DNA from: Podospora bellae-mahoneyi
Lineage: Eukaryota > Ascomycota > Sordariomycetes > Sordariales > Podosporaceae
Reading direction: 5' to 3'
Length of the DNA stretch: 64,000 nt
Assembly (NCBI RefSeq): GCF_035222275.1
Contig: NW_026946359.1
Location: 2,356,001-2,420,000, forward strand
Shown here one piece after another: positions 1 through 10,495 of the stretch (position 1 is the stretch's first letter; each line of letters starts with the position of its first letter). Under the pieces are notes generated by a model. That model was not told the DNA's origin. It did no database searches and saw only the letters and a program-made list of their open reading frames with translations. The translations under genes and the position numbers were made by a program.

Positions 1-151
1 TGGGTAACCATCTGTCTTGCTCTTTAACATCAAACTCATAGGCGTGGCCGCTCGAGAGTGGGTCCTGAGGGTCGTTCATTTGTGCTTCGTCCTCGGGTGA
101 CGGTGCACCATGTTCAACGTCCTTTGAATTGGATTGGGGGGAGTCGGACAT
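1..151 (-). CDS. hap3: CCAAT-binding factor subunit HAP3/NF-YB (5' part only)
   Basis: Reading leftwards from the ATG at 149-151 gives 50 codons and then runs off the window. The last visible residues, YEFDVKEQDRWLP followed by the first base of an Ile codon, match the entry to the histone-fold of fungal HapC/Hap3 (EFEVKEQDRWLPIANVARIMK-like). The N-terminal tail before it is acidic and short, as in the family. With HapB and HapE the product forms the CCAAT-box binding complex in the nucleus, and in yeast and Aspergillus this complex controls respiratory, iron and redox genes. No intron is visible in the part present. The identity rests on the conserved junction alone, because the DNA- and subunit-contact helices lie outside the window. 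Confidence 0.9.
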   Translation of the reverse strand, partial: MSDSPQSNSKDVEHGAPSPEDEAQMNDPQDPLSSGHAYEFDVKEQDRWLP

Positions 152-942
152 ATTTGGCTACCTGCAGCGGCTGCTGACTTCTTGTAAATTCCTTGGACTG
201 CCAGCTCGCACAGGTGGAATAGAGGAAGGTGATGTGTCGTTGGACACGTTGCAGGGTGGTAAGGCAAGAGACCCTCTCGGCTTGCGGCTTAACCTGCAAC
301 AGACTTGCGTCAAGCGGTACCTCTCCGCGCGTCACCCCAGGCCAGGCTTACTTCCTACAGGTTTTCCCTGCCCGATCTTCAGGCTGTAACGGAAGCCTGG
401 GAGGCGGGGGGGCGCTGTCGAGACGGTGGTGGGGTGGAGGCAAAGGAGCAGGACGGGGGAAGGGGGGCAAAGAGGGGGTGAGGCGGGGGGGCTATGACCA
501 GATGACAGCCGGCAACAGGAGCCCGGGATGATACTGAGAGCAAGCCCGAGAGAAGGGAAAACGGCGTCGGCCGGAGACGGCGGCAGACGGACACAAGGAT
601 GGGATAGGTTTTCCTGGCGGGTCCTACCAAGAAACGGCCCTCTCTCCTCTAGCGCAAGTCGCAGTTGGATGGAGCCTTCTGCACAGGAAGCTGCCGTGAT
701 GTAGGCAGAGTGCTAGTCTTTCCGTGTGGCCGGGTTTGACTACAGATGTTCCCCGTGGTGGTGGTGCGCGCAGGCAGTGTCTCTCTGTGCTATGTGCTAT
801 GGAGTCGCGGTTACACCAAACGGCGATGCGATGGCAGTGGTTGGCTGCTGCGGTGTCGGCACCGGACAGGATAGATTGTTGCGTGCCTCGTGGGATGAGT
901 GCTTCTGCAGAGTCGCGTTAGAAAGCGGTGCGTGCCCGGGGG

Positions 943-988
943 GGAGAGGAGGAGAGGAGAGGAGAGGAGGAGAGGAGAGGAGAGGAGA
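943..988. repeat. GAGGA-type purine-rich simple repeat
   Basis: Imperfect tandem pentamers of the form GGAGA/GAGGA run for about 45 bases with a strict purine strand. It lies about 0.8 kb upstream of the hap3 start. Confidence 0.8.
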
Positions 989-1577
989 GTGGATGGACGA
1001 GGGCGAAGGCTTCGGTGACGGGACGCGATGCGCTGCACTGCGCTGCGATGCCATGCCATGCCATGCGAACACGGGGTACGGATAGATACGTACCCAAGGT
1101 TACGCCGTGATACTTGCTGCTGTCTACTAATTAACCGGGGCTGTTTGCAACTAGCTCGGGGCGCAGTGGTTTCCTAATGGTGGTGTCTGAGTTGGCTGTA
1201 GGGTCGAGAAGTCTTCGCCTTGGGTACGGTGATGCATGGAAAACTGGATGCAAGAGGGCTGCAGCACGCGTGGGGTTCGGTTGTGGGAGGAACAACCTGA
1301 AGGTCGGGTGAAAAGAGGGAATGTGGAATGCGGGTGAGGCGGGTCCTCCAAGCGAGAGCCACCCCGGTCAGCCCCAACACCCCCAGCACCATGACAACAA
1401 GCTCCATCGCCAAGAAGCCGCCACTATCAACCACACGTCTGCCAAACGCCCGCCCGCAGCAACAAGTACCGGCTCTCTACTCTCTGTTGTTGATAGAGAT
1501 ACAGAATACTAATCTCTCTGCAATATGCTCGTGTTCGGTCCGCGGGATGTAGGGATTCAATACGACCTATGTACTGC

Positions 1578-1579
<2 letters not shown>

Positions 1580-1610
<31 letters not shown>
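1580..1610 (+). repeat. (CAAG)n microsatellite
   Basis: Nearly eight uninterrupted copies of the tetranucleotide CAAG lie in the hap3/pfd2 intergenic region. It is a simple repeat with no coding meaning in any frame. Confidence 0.9.
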
Positions 1611-2820
1611 TAGTCCTGCCGCAACACATACTTGTTGCTGCTGCTCCATTTCCCACTTTCCCAGCCCGTCAAGAGCGGTGAAAATCAGTAGTGTAGTCCA
1701 TGTGCTCATCCTGGAGCTGATGGGACCCAGGCCGCATAGTTCCTTGGTTTTCCCAATCCCATCACAAATACACTCACATCTCTCGGTCAAAGATCTGTAA
1801 CATGCGGTCATGCCGTGGGTTCTACTGTCGCCAAGGGTTCTCTTGACGCAGGGTGGGTTGGAAGATCAGGGTGTGGTGTACGCTCCCAGCTCTTGATTCG
1901 ACAATGGCTGTTGTCACAGGTAAACACCCAGGTAGGAACGGAACGGGGGGGACGACGGGAGCCTGATGGGGCCGAGATGGCGGCTTTGGGCCGAAAGGCT
2001 GGGTTGACGTTGTGAGACTGCGAATGACTGGCCTGTATTTCTCCGGCCGTCCTGGAAGCAACACCGGAATCCTCAGCGAGGCTGGGAACTTCATTAGTGG
2101 TCCAAAATGAATGGTATGTGAGCCAATAACAGTCCAGAGTTTCAATTGGCGCATATCATTGGAAGGAAATGTTTTGTTTTAGAACTGTGAGTATCCTTAT
2201 TGGCCAGCACAAGAGATGACAAGCCGTGACATGATTAATCTCGAGGGGGGGCTGGGTGGACTGACAATCACCACCGCAACATAGAAAACGCTGGTGTGTC
2301 AGATCATACTTCCGTTTCGAAGGATGACGGCCACACCTGCTCTAGACAGACAAGTTTAAGCAGGTTTGGGCATGGCTGTGTGAATATTGACATATATGCT
2401 GGCCCACCCAGGTCGAGTAGTTGAGCCCCACACCATCAACGCTGATGCCAATCCCATCGCAGCCCAACCGTTTCTCAAGGCTCCCCGCAGCGCCGGTTGG
2501 GCAGCCCAAACCCACCCCCGCCACGGGGCTGCAGTCCCGAGAGCAAAGGCATTTGTACAACTCATCACCACACCCTCCGGGAACATGAAGTTTGATGTTT
2601 AGGGTGTCATCAAGCTGTGGTCATATTGCTTTTTTTTTTTTTTTGGATCAATATGATCTCACAAGGCTCTTGAGGTGTCTTGCCAGAGGGGCGACCTCAG
2701 GAGCTTGCCATTGCGTGCCGTGTCGTCAAGCCCTTCATCCATCGAGGACTCCAGATGACATGGCAGGTTCCTGGTGTTTATACGACTACACGGTAGTCCT
2801 GTCCTCATCACTTGAGTGAC

Positions 2821-3398
2821 TCATGACTGTACCACTTGGACGTTGTTCTTTTTCTGTTAGGAGGTTAGCGAGAGTGATCATATGAGACTTCACTGAATTC
2901 ACATACCTTCCACTTCTCCAGCTCATCTTGTTTGGCCTTGTACTGCTTGACCAAGTCGTCCAATACCTTCTTCAACCCCTCCGCGTTTGTTTGCAGCGCA
3001 GGGATCACATCCTTGACAGTCCGTTCCACCAGCACTCCGTTGATCATGCGAAAGCACTTGCGATCCTCTGGGAGTGGTTGCAAAGTTTCGAGAACAAGTC
3101 TATATTCAGGGTGTTGGGTATTAGTGACTAAGCGGTGAGGACATCGTTTGAAGCGGTGTAGTGATGTAATGCAGGTCCTGAAATAGATCGCCAGAGAAAA
3201 AGTTCTCACTTGTGTTCTTCAGCTTCTTGCTCGACATCACCGATTTTCTGCGCAATTTGCTGCAGGGTGTTCTTGTAAGTGCTGTATTGAACTTGGAGGT
3301 CTGGCAGGAGTTGAGTCAGTTGCCATTCTTAGCTTATGGTAGATTCAAGGCCTAAACTTGCCTTGTTGCCTCTTGGCTGGAGCTGCTTGTGTTGCCAT
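2821..3398 (-). CDS. gim4: Prefoldin subunit 2 (Gim4)
   Basis: The model has four exons: 3362-3398, 3210-3300, 2907-3099 and 2821-2853, totalling 117 aa, the usual prefoldin-2 length. The product is a beta-type prefoldin subunit, part of the cytosolic hexamer that hands unfolded actin and tubulin to the CCT chaperonin. Two long coiled-coil helices flank the conserved beta-hairpin segment RKCFRMINGVLVERTVKDV, and the C-terminus is the polar tail KKNNVQVVQS. The first intron (3301-3361) starts with GC instead of GT (donor G|GCAAGT) and ends CAG, making it a GC-AG intron. The other two have GTGAGA and GTATGT donors. The join is supported by frame and by the family sequence QDLQVQYSTYKNTLQQIA across it. 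The gene is divergent from cmc2 with a gap of 299 bases. Confidence 0.93.
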
Positions 3399-3697
3399 GA
3401 TGAAGTCGGGATCTGAATATCACAGCTTCGGAGCCAAAGTTTTTGATATTGGATGCGGTTGAGAAGTCGAGACGGGTGATTGGGAGATCGACTGCCCTAT
3501 GAGATCCGTGCAATTGATCCTGGAGCCTGGGCCCGCTTGAACTCCAAGGCAGATCCACTGACAAATGGCCCGAGCTTTCAAACCTTGAATGGATATACAA
3601 AGACATCCAGAAATCGACGCTGGCTTCTCAACTACATCGTACAAGCACACTTCATTGGCGCAAACGAAGGACTATTACAGCACAAACAACAGTCACA
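3399..3697. promoter_or_regulatory. Shared divergent promoter pfd2/cmc2 with three CCAAT boxes
   Basis: The 299 bases between the two divergent start codons contain three ATTGG pentamers (CCAAT on the minus strand) at 3448-3452, 3479-3483 and 3654-3658. That exceeds the roughly 0.6 expected by chance on both strands. The CCAAT factor subunit gene itself lies at the left edge of the window. Binding is an inference. Confidence 0.45.
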
Positions 3698-3999
3698 ATG
3701 CATCCTCTTCTGCATACCAAAGACAACGTCGGTAGGTTCTCCTGATCTAGCGTCATTTTCCATCTTGGCTGAAGTGTCTTTCCCTCGCAGCGTGCAAAGA
3801 CTTGATGATCGCACTCGAACAATGCCATATGCGGGGCTTCCTTTGGAAATCCATGGGCATGTGCAATGACGCCAAGGAGGAGCTCTCTGCCTGCCTGAGG
3901 GCAGAACGGTGGAAGACTCAGAGTTTCAACCGAAGTGGCGTTGCCGACAAAAAGGACAAGATTCGGCAAGCCTGGAAGGACGTTGACGAAAACTCATAA
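3698..3999 (+). CDS. cmc2: Cytochrome c oxidase assembly factor CMC2 (twin Cx9C)
   Basis: Two exons, 3698-3731 and 3791-3999, are separated by a 59-nt intron (GTAGGT...CGCAG) and encode 80 aa. The short N-terminus MHPLLHTKDN is characteristic of the Cmc2 family. Two Cx9C motifs are visible: C followed by KDLMIALEQ and C, then C followed by NDAKEELSA and C. This is the CHCH fold oxidised by the Mia40 relay in the mitochondrial intermembrane space. Cmc2 in yeast is needed for cytochrome c oxidase biogenesis. The C-terminal tail is basic. The gene shares its promoter region with the prefoldin gene and converges on the TMEM14-type gene 280 bases downstream. Confidence 0.92.
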
Positions 4000-4278
4000 A
4001 CTCTACAGCAAATCGACCCTCGAACCCAATGACAGTCACAGGCTCCCGACCGCCGATTTGAAAACAAGAACTGCGGCATCCACCAGCCCCAGCTCCGGAG
4101 GGAACACATCGCATCACAAGCGTTAGAGATACGGACCATTGTGCGATACGAACAACACTTGCGGTCTGTATAACATGGCTATAGAAGGACACTCTCCATA
4201 CAAGAAATTGGGTTGTACATAAGGTTATTCTTGTTATTTTTGGCACGCCTTTCCGACTACCCCTTTTCAACCCCCTTT

Positions 4279-4711
4279 TTATAAAGTGCGACGGAACGCG
4301 TCACCGAAAGTAATCAAGCCGTATGTCGCAAAGAGCGACAACATGACGGGAACAGGCTTCCGGAGTCTGATCGCACGAGGAATCGAAGCGCCGCCGAGGA
4401 CTACGGAAGCTAGGAGAGCGAGCTCCAAGCCCAAGGGCTGGCCATTCTGGAGGCGGTAACCACCAAGACCATCTGGGCGTTACGGCGTCAGCAACCGGTT
4501 GCCTTGCCAGGCTGAAGAAACAATCAACTTACACAAAAGACCGACAGCAGTGCCCGCGGCAACGCTAGGGACAGATTTCGTCTTGACGTATCCGATGGTG
4601 CCGCCGACAGCTGTCAAAGCCGAGAGAACGTAGGCGGGAAACTCGAGACCCTACCGACCCAGTCAACAAATGCGCAAGGCCGCTGATTATTCCACACTAT
4701 CTCCGTACCAT
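4279..4711 (-). CDS. TMEM14/UPF0136 family small membrane protein
   Basis: Proposed exons are 4709-4711 (the ATG alone), 4533-4650 and 4279-4472, giving 104 aa, typical of the family. The start MGLEFPAYVLSALTAVGG, the glycine-rich helices (GTIGYVK, AAGTAVGLLYGLGGYRLQNGQPLG) and the ending LSLFATYGLITFGDAFRR match TMEM14-type proteins, three- to four-helix membrane proteins of mitochondrial or ER membranes. Human TMEM14C acts in heme synthesis; the fungal role (yeast Tmh11) is poorly defined. Intron 1 (4651-4708) opens directly after the start codon with a GTACGG donor. Without it the ATG would be followed by an in-frame stop after four codons. Intron 2 (4473-4532) has a GTAAGT donor and CCCAG acceptor. 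Confidence 0.85.
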
Positions 4712-5223
4712 CTTTTGTGAGTTTTGGATGATGTATTTGTTGTGACTGGTGCTGTGTCGTTTGTTTTTTGTGTCGCTATTCAGAAGGCTTCGGAACTCTT
4801 GGGAAGTCCGCCGCATCCATGGAAGCTGTCCAGAGTTGACGGAACGAGCCGAGGCCATAGAGGTGGGGCGCTTCAAGCTTCCATTTCGTCATGCTGAAAG
4901 GGACTTGTTTTCCGCTTGGGTCTACGTTACAGCCGAGGTAACCCTTAACAATTATTGAAATCTCGAAACCAAGAACGGTGCTTTATTCTGCTCTGCGATC
5001 AATTCTGAAGTTCGAACATCAAGATTAATTCCCCTCTGTCTACTCTTCTTTCTGAGTTATTCTATATCAGACCGATGCATAGCCCGTCAGTTTCCCAAAA
5101 CGGAAGAGGGTGCGAACAAGACATCTACAAGCACCCCACAAAGACAGAAATCTTTTTCCGAACCACCATTGGCTAAACTTGAATACTACTTCCGCATACA
5201 AACTCCAACAAATCATCCTAATA
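4712..5223. other. Intergenic, no gene seen
   Basis: About 0.5 kb lie between the start of the TMEM14-type gene and the tRNA gene. Only one short open frame with no recognisable product is present. It probably contains the upstream region of the small membrane protein gene. Confidence 0.6.
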
Positions 5224-5307
5224 GGTCCGCTGGCGTAATGGCAGCGCGTCTGACTACGATTCCATCAGTTAATCAGGAGGTTCCAGGTTCGACCCCTGGG
5301 CGGATCG
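5224..5307 (+). tRNA. tRNA-Arg (anticodon ACG) with a 12-nt intron
   Basis: A full cloverleaf folds: a 7-bp acceptor stem (GGTCCGC with GCGGATC, one G-U pair), D-arm with 4-bp stem, anticodon stem TCTGA with TCAGG, and a TTCGACC T-loop on a CCAGG/CCTGG stem. The anticodon loop reads C-T-ACG-A, and the mature loop needs removal of 5260-5271, exactly one nucleotide 3' of the anticodon, the canonical eukaryotic tRNA intron position. Discriminator base is G. The A at position 34 would be read as inosine, decoding CGU/CGC/CGA arginine codons. Confidence 0.9.
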
Positions 5308-6229
5308 ATTTTTGTGGTTTTTAATCTTTCACAACCAAATCACTCTATCGACAGACTTATTCACCCTTGAATTTCATTTTGCCAGTCGAGAACACAGCTT
5401 GGACTACTACGCTGGTGGATGAATTGTACCTCACATGTTTCAGAGAAGAAAAGTAAAAATGGGGGTGGTAGTAGTAAAGTAGAATAGCTAACTGCCTAAA
5501 ATCATCTTGCTCGTTATATTCTTAATTGTTTCTCGTTTCTTGCCTGTTGGCGTCATCGACATTTCTTTCCTCCCTAGCTATATATCATCCCCTCCTTCCA
5601 CCCACCTCCCTCACCCTATCCTCATCCTACACCAAGAAGATTTCCAAGCAAGTCAACACACCTATACCTCCACATACATCATCTGTTCAAAGCACACAGA
5701 CATTCATGCACCAACACACACACCAAAGAACATTTTCTACTAGCCAAAAAATCGTGTTTGTGAGGGGAGGTATCACATGCAACAAAACAAAACAATGAAA
5801 CACAAGTAACAAGCAAGCCAATATGAGGAAGCAAAACTAAAAGCGCACGCAACAAAACCAAACACAGAAAAATGGAAGTACATAAAAAAACAAAAAAGAC
5901 ATGAAACCCCCGATTCCAGAAAACCCCTTTCAACCCCTTTCAAAAATAAAAAATGTGCCCCAATGTTACCCAAAACCATGAGATACCGAAAGCCCAAAAC
6001 CACACACACATACCTACTCAGCCCCCACATCACCCCCCACATCACACCCCCCCCCCTTCCTCCCTTGGCCCTTTGGTTGCTTTTTTCCCCTTCAGAAATA
6101 CCTCATGCTCGCCCTGAAAGACAATAGCTAGAGTATACCGCTCTTTGCTCCTCAAAAAAAATCGATGGAAAAAGTGCCTCAAAACATATGGAAAATGAAA
6201 CCCCCAGAATCCAAACCCATCAAAAAACA
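5308..6229. other. Intergenic / nik1 3' flank, no gene seen
   Basis: The 0.9 kb between the tRNA and the nik1 stop is rich in CA, CACA and A-runs and holds only short overlapping frames. The part nearest nik1 is probably its 3' UTR. Confidence 0.6.
5309..5313 (+). terminator. RNA polymerase III T-run
   Basis: Five consecutive T residues follow one base after the discriminator of the tRNA-Arg gene, the expected Pol III stop signal. Confidence 0.8.
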
Positions 6230-9200
6230 CTACTTCTGCCCCCTAGGCGCAGTAGTGCTATGATGGTGAATATTCGGCTCCGACAGACTAGTACTCGACC
6301 TCCCAACCCCTCCCTTCAAGGGGTCCTCCGCATCAGCAGTGACAATGCTCGGGCTCTCCAGTCCCGCCGTCAGCGCCTCCGAGGCCGTCATCCCCCTCGT
6401 TGCCGCCAGGCTCGGCCTCACATGAGAAGCAGCCGAGATCGCCGCCGCCGCCGCAGCGCCCGCGTTGCTGCTGGCATTCTGCTGGTACGCATTCAGCGCG
6501 GCATTGTCCCTCCGACCCCCCGTCACCGCGTCCGCCGCCCTGGCGAGCTCCCGCTCTCTGTTCTTCTCCAGGAGCTGGCCGCCGAGCGTGGCGCACTTGA
6601 GGATGGTCTGGATGAGGTGGTTTTGCTGGAGGGGCTTGGAGAGGTACTCGTCCATCTGGGCCTGGATGCACTTTTCTCTGTCGCCCATCATGGCGTGCGC
6701 CGTCAGGGCGATGATGGGGGTGCGCTGGCTGCCTAGGCTGCGCTCGTACTCGCGGATCTTGGATGTGGCTTCGAATCCACCCTGTTGTAAATCGTTAGCT
6801 AGAGTCTTCACAAACGTTGCGAGTTGAAAAGGGGCGACATACCATGATAGGCATCTGAACATCCATCAAGATGACATCAAACTTCTTTCTCTTGACAGCC
6901 TCAACAGCTTCCTCGCCGTTCCCAACCACGGTAACCACATGATGGTACTTCTCCAGGATCTTGACCGCAAGCCTCTGGTTGACCGTGTTGTCTTCCGCCA
7001 ACAGAATCTCGAACGAGCGGGTGTTATCCGCCAGCGAGGGTGTCGCGCGGTTTTCCAAGGCAGGCACCATGCCGTTGCCGAGATCAATCAGCTGGCATGG
7101 CGTGGTCATGTACGACGTGATGCCCAGATCAAGGCAGGACTTGAGCGAAACGTGAACCACAGGGGCCAAGAGCACAATGGGCAGGTACTTGAAGTCGTCG
7201 ACCGCTCTCAACCTGCGAGCGTCCTCGATCGAGTCAACAATGATGACATCGTATGGCGAATTTTGCTGAGTCCGAGCCTTCTCCAGCGCGGGGCTCTTCT
7301 CCGAGTCGACAACGATAGGCACGAGGCTCAGCTCCTTGAGCATCCTGACAATCTCGGATCCGTGACCGGTCCTGCCCTTGTCGATAAACAGTACCTGGTG
7401 GCCCTTGTAGGGGGTAAGTTGCTTCGCAATGAGCGAAACATCATTGTTGGCGAGACGGACGACGCACGTGAAGTAGAACTTGCTGCCCTTGCCGTACTCG
7501 CTCTTGACCCACACGTCGCCGCCCATCAGGTTGACCAGTCTCTTGGAAATGGAGAGACCCAATCCGGTACCGCCAAACTTGCGTGTCATGGAGCCGTCGG
7601 CCTGCTGGAACGTGTCGAAAATGAGATCAAGCTTGTCCGCCGGAATACCTATTCCCGTATCGGACACGATGAACTCAATGGCGTACTCATAGGGCGCACA
7701 CTGGACGTGAGACGCCTTCTGAATGGTCAAGCTGACTTCGCCATGCTCGGTGAACTTGATGGCGTTGCCCACCAGGTTCAGAATGATCTGGCGCAACCTG
7801 AACGAGTCACCCACCACGTGGTCTGGCACCGAGTTATTGACTCGGTACGTGAGATCTAGGAACTTCTCGTTTGCCTTAACAGCGAGAGTCTTGAGCGCAT
7901 TGAAGACAGTTCCACGCAGCGTGTAGGGAATTTCCTCGATAACCATTCTCCTAGCTTCAATCTTGGACAGATCCAAGATGTCATCGATGATGGTCAACAG
8001 GCTGTTGGCCAGCGAGTTGACAATGTTGAGCATCTCCCTTTGGTACTGAGTGAGGTCGGTATCGAGAGTGAGCTGTGTCATACCGATGATGCCGTTCATT
8101 GGGGTCCGTATCTCGTGGGACATGTTGGCAAGGAATTCGGATTTGGTCTTGTTGGCCAACTCGGCTGCTTCTCTGGCCTGCGTGTTCCTCTGGATACTGT
8201 CTCTCAAGTTGTACACCATCTGGTTAATCTTCTTCTTGAGCTCGTCCATTTCACCGGACGCTTCGACTTCAACAAGCTTGGTGAAATCCCCGTCCGTTGC
8301 GGCATTGGTAATGTCACCAAATGCTCGTACTTGAGCCGTCTGTTTGGGCCAGTCAGCAGGAATTTTCACCAAAACGGCATATTTGATAACGTACCAAGTT
8401 GTTGGCCATGGTGTTGACGTCGGTAGTAATTTCCTTCCATCTTCCCTTCAGGCCAGCAACATCGGCCTGTCCACCCATGATACCGTCGACACCGACGTCC
8501 TTGGCGACCCTTTGCACTTCGTTACAGAATATCGAAAGCCGGTCAACCATGTTGTTAATGGTTTCCTTCAGAATAAGTATCTCACCCTTGGCTTCGACGT
8601 CGATCTTCCGGCTCATGTCTCCATTGGCAATGGCTTGTGTGACAGTTGAAATCCCTCTGACCTACATCGGTTGTCAGCATGAAGTAGCCAGTTGAAAAAG
8701 GAGTCGGGGACATACCTGTGATGTAAGGTTTCTGGCCATGGTGTTTACGTTTTCAGTGAGGTCTTTCCATTTGCCCTCTACGTTGTCGACCTGAGCCTGA
8801 CCGCCGAGTGTACCATCCGTGCCGACCTCTCTGGCCACCTTGCTGACCTCAAACGCGAATGTTCCTAAGCGGTCCACCATGGTGTTGATGGTGTTCTTCA
8901 AATCCAAAATTTCACCCTGCACCTCGACCCCAATCTTCTTGGTAAGGTCACCCCGAGCGACGGCCGTAGTGACCTTTGCTATTTCTCGCACCTGCGTTGT
9001 TAAATTCATAGCCATACCGTTGACGTTTTCCGTAAGATCTCTCCAAGTGCCCTGGACATCATGTACCGTTGCTTGTCCGCCGAGTCGCCCTTCAGTTCCG
9101 ACTTCCCTGGCAATCTTGGTAACTTCCCGTGCGAATTGTTGGAGCTGGTCCACCATAGAGTTGATCGTTTTCTTCAGTTCAAAGATTTCTCCGCGGCACT

Positions 9201-10495
9201 CAGCCTGCACCTTTTGCGTCAAATCACCCTTTGCGACAGCCGTAGTAACCTTGATGATATCTCGCACTTGTGTAGTCAGATTGTTGGCCATGGCATTCAC
9301 GTTGACAGTCAGTTCGTTCCACATGCCCTGTACCCCTTCGACATCAGCCTGGCCGCCCAGGATACCTTCGGTTCCGACGTCTCTGGCGACGCGTGTGACT
9401 TCAGAGGCAAAAGTCCGAAGTTGGTCTACCATGGTGTTGATCGTTTGTTGCAGCTGTAGAATTTCTCCCTTGGCGGGGCGTTCAATTTTCTTGGTGAGAT
9501 CACCATGGGCTACGGCAGTGGTAACAGAGGCGATTTCACGCACTATTATGCGAAGTGTTAGCGCTGCCGAGTCGATGCTTTACCTGCATGATAGGGGGGA
9601 TTCATACCTTGATCAGTGAGGTTTTGAGCCATGACGTTCACTAGCAAAGAGTCAGTATGTCTGAGCGCTTATCAGAAACATGCATTACCGTGCCAGCAAA
9701 CATACCGTTATCAGTAAGTTCTTTCCAAGTTCCATCAACACCCTCGATTTGAGCCTGGCCACCGAGGATACCCTCGGTACCGACTTCACGGGCGACACGA
9801 GACACTTCGCTGGAGAAGACTTGCAGTTGATCCATCATGGTGTTGATGGTACGCTTGAAAGTGGTAATTTCGGGGTCCATTTCAACACTGTTCATCCGCA
9901 CCTTCTTGGAAAGATCACCGCGGGCGACAGCCGTCACGATTTCACCAATCTCACGCAGGGCCTTTTGGAAGGCCTCGTTGGCCTTTTGATGCTTCCATAG
10001 CTCGCGTTCCAGAGTAGCGACCCTTTCCTGCTCGATAATGGCAAGGGCCCTCTCCTGGAGCTGCTTCTGCTCGAGAAGCTGGGCATTTACGCCATCCAGC
10101 TCCTGGCGCTGGCTGTCGAGAAGCTTGGACTGATCGTCAACATGCTCCCTCAAACCTTCGAGAGCCTCGTCGAGGAGCTCATCTCGTGGTAGCGGAGCAG
10201 CATATCCAGAATTCCCAGCCCTTGCTCTTTCGTCCGACAGAGAGAGATGGCCATTTCCGTCAGGGGTGTCGGGAAGCAGGCTCGAGGTGGTCGTATTGGC
10301 ACGGGCCTGAAGATGCTGGACACGGAGAACCAGCGCAGCAAGTTCGAGCTCGAGTTCGAGCTTTTCAGAAGTATCAGCGCCAGGAATGTTGAAGCGGGTG
10401 TTGACGCGGAGATTCAAGAGAGGCGGCGTGGTCGGATCGGTCGCGAGACTTTTCAGAATAGCAGTCACAGCTGCTAGCGATGATTCGCCACTCAT
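6230..10495 (-). CDS. nik1: Group III hybrid histidine kinase Nik1/Os-1
   Basis: Six exons (9706-10495, 9608-9640, 8716-9542, 8395-8661, 6843-8339, 6230-6781) give 1321 aa with every phase consistent. Order: soluble N-terminus with coiled coil (about residues 105-180), six HAMP units from about residue 184 at roughly 92-residue spacing (repeated GGQA and DLTKK-type motifs), H-box [10 protein letters not shown] with His about 714, N-box [12 protein letters not shown]-boxes DTGIGIP and [13 protein letters not shown], then a receiver with Asp about 1132 in [11 protein letters not shown]. No membrane segment is seen. The family feeds the HOG osmostress MAPK pathway and is the target pathway of dicarboximide and phenylpyrrole fungicides. 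Exon 2 is only 33 nt and codes the link between HAMP 1 and 2. The tail after the receiver is Ala/Ser-rich and variable. Confidence 0.96.

Larger units (their letters stand above)
152..2820. other. Intergenic / hap3 upstream region, no gene seen
   Basis: About 2.7 kb separate the hap3 start from the prefoldin gene end. Open frames here are short, overlap on both strands and show no recognisable protein. It holds a purine-rich pentamer tract (943-988), a CAAG microsatellite (1580-1610) and a T-run near 2630-2644. Part of it is presumably the hap3 promoter and 5' leader. Confidence 0.6.

Noticed and set aside
1580-1610. CAAG repeat considered as part of a CRISPR-like or telomeric array
   Set aside because: A plain tetranucleotide microsatellite with no spacers, and not the TTAGGG telomere unit.
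8819-9619. 266-codon open frame opposite the HAMP repeats of nik1
   Set aside because: Its apparent internal repetition simply follows the HAMP repeats on the other strand.
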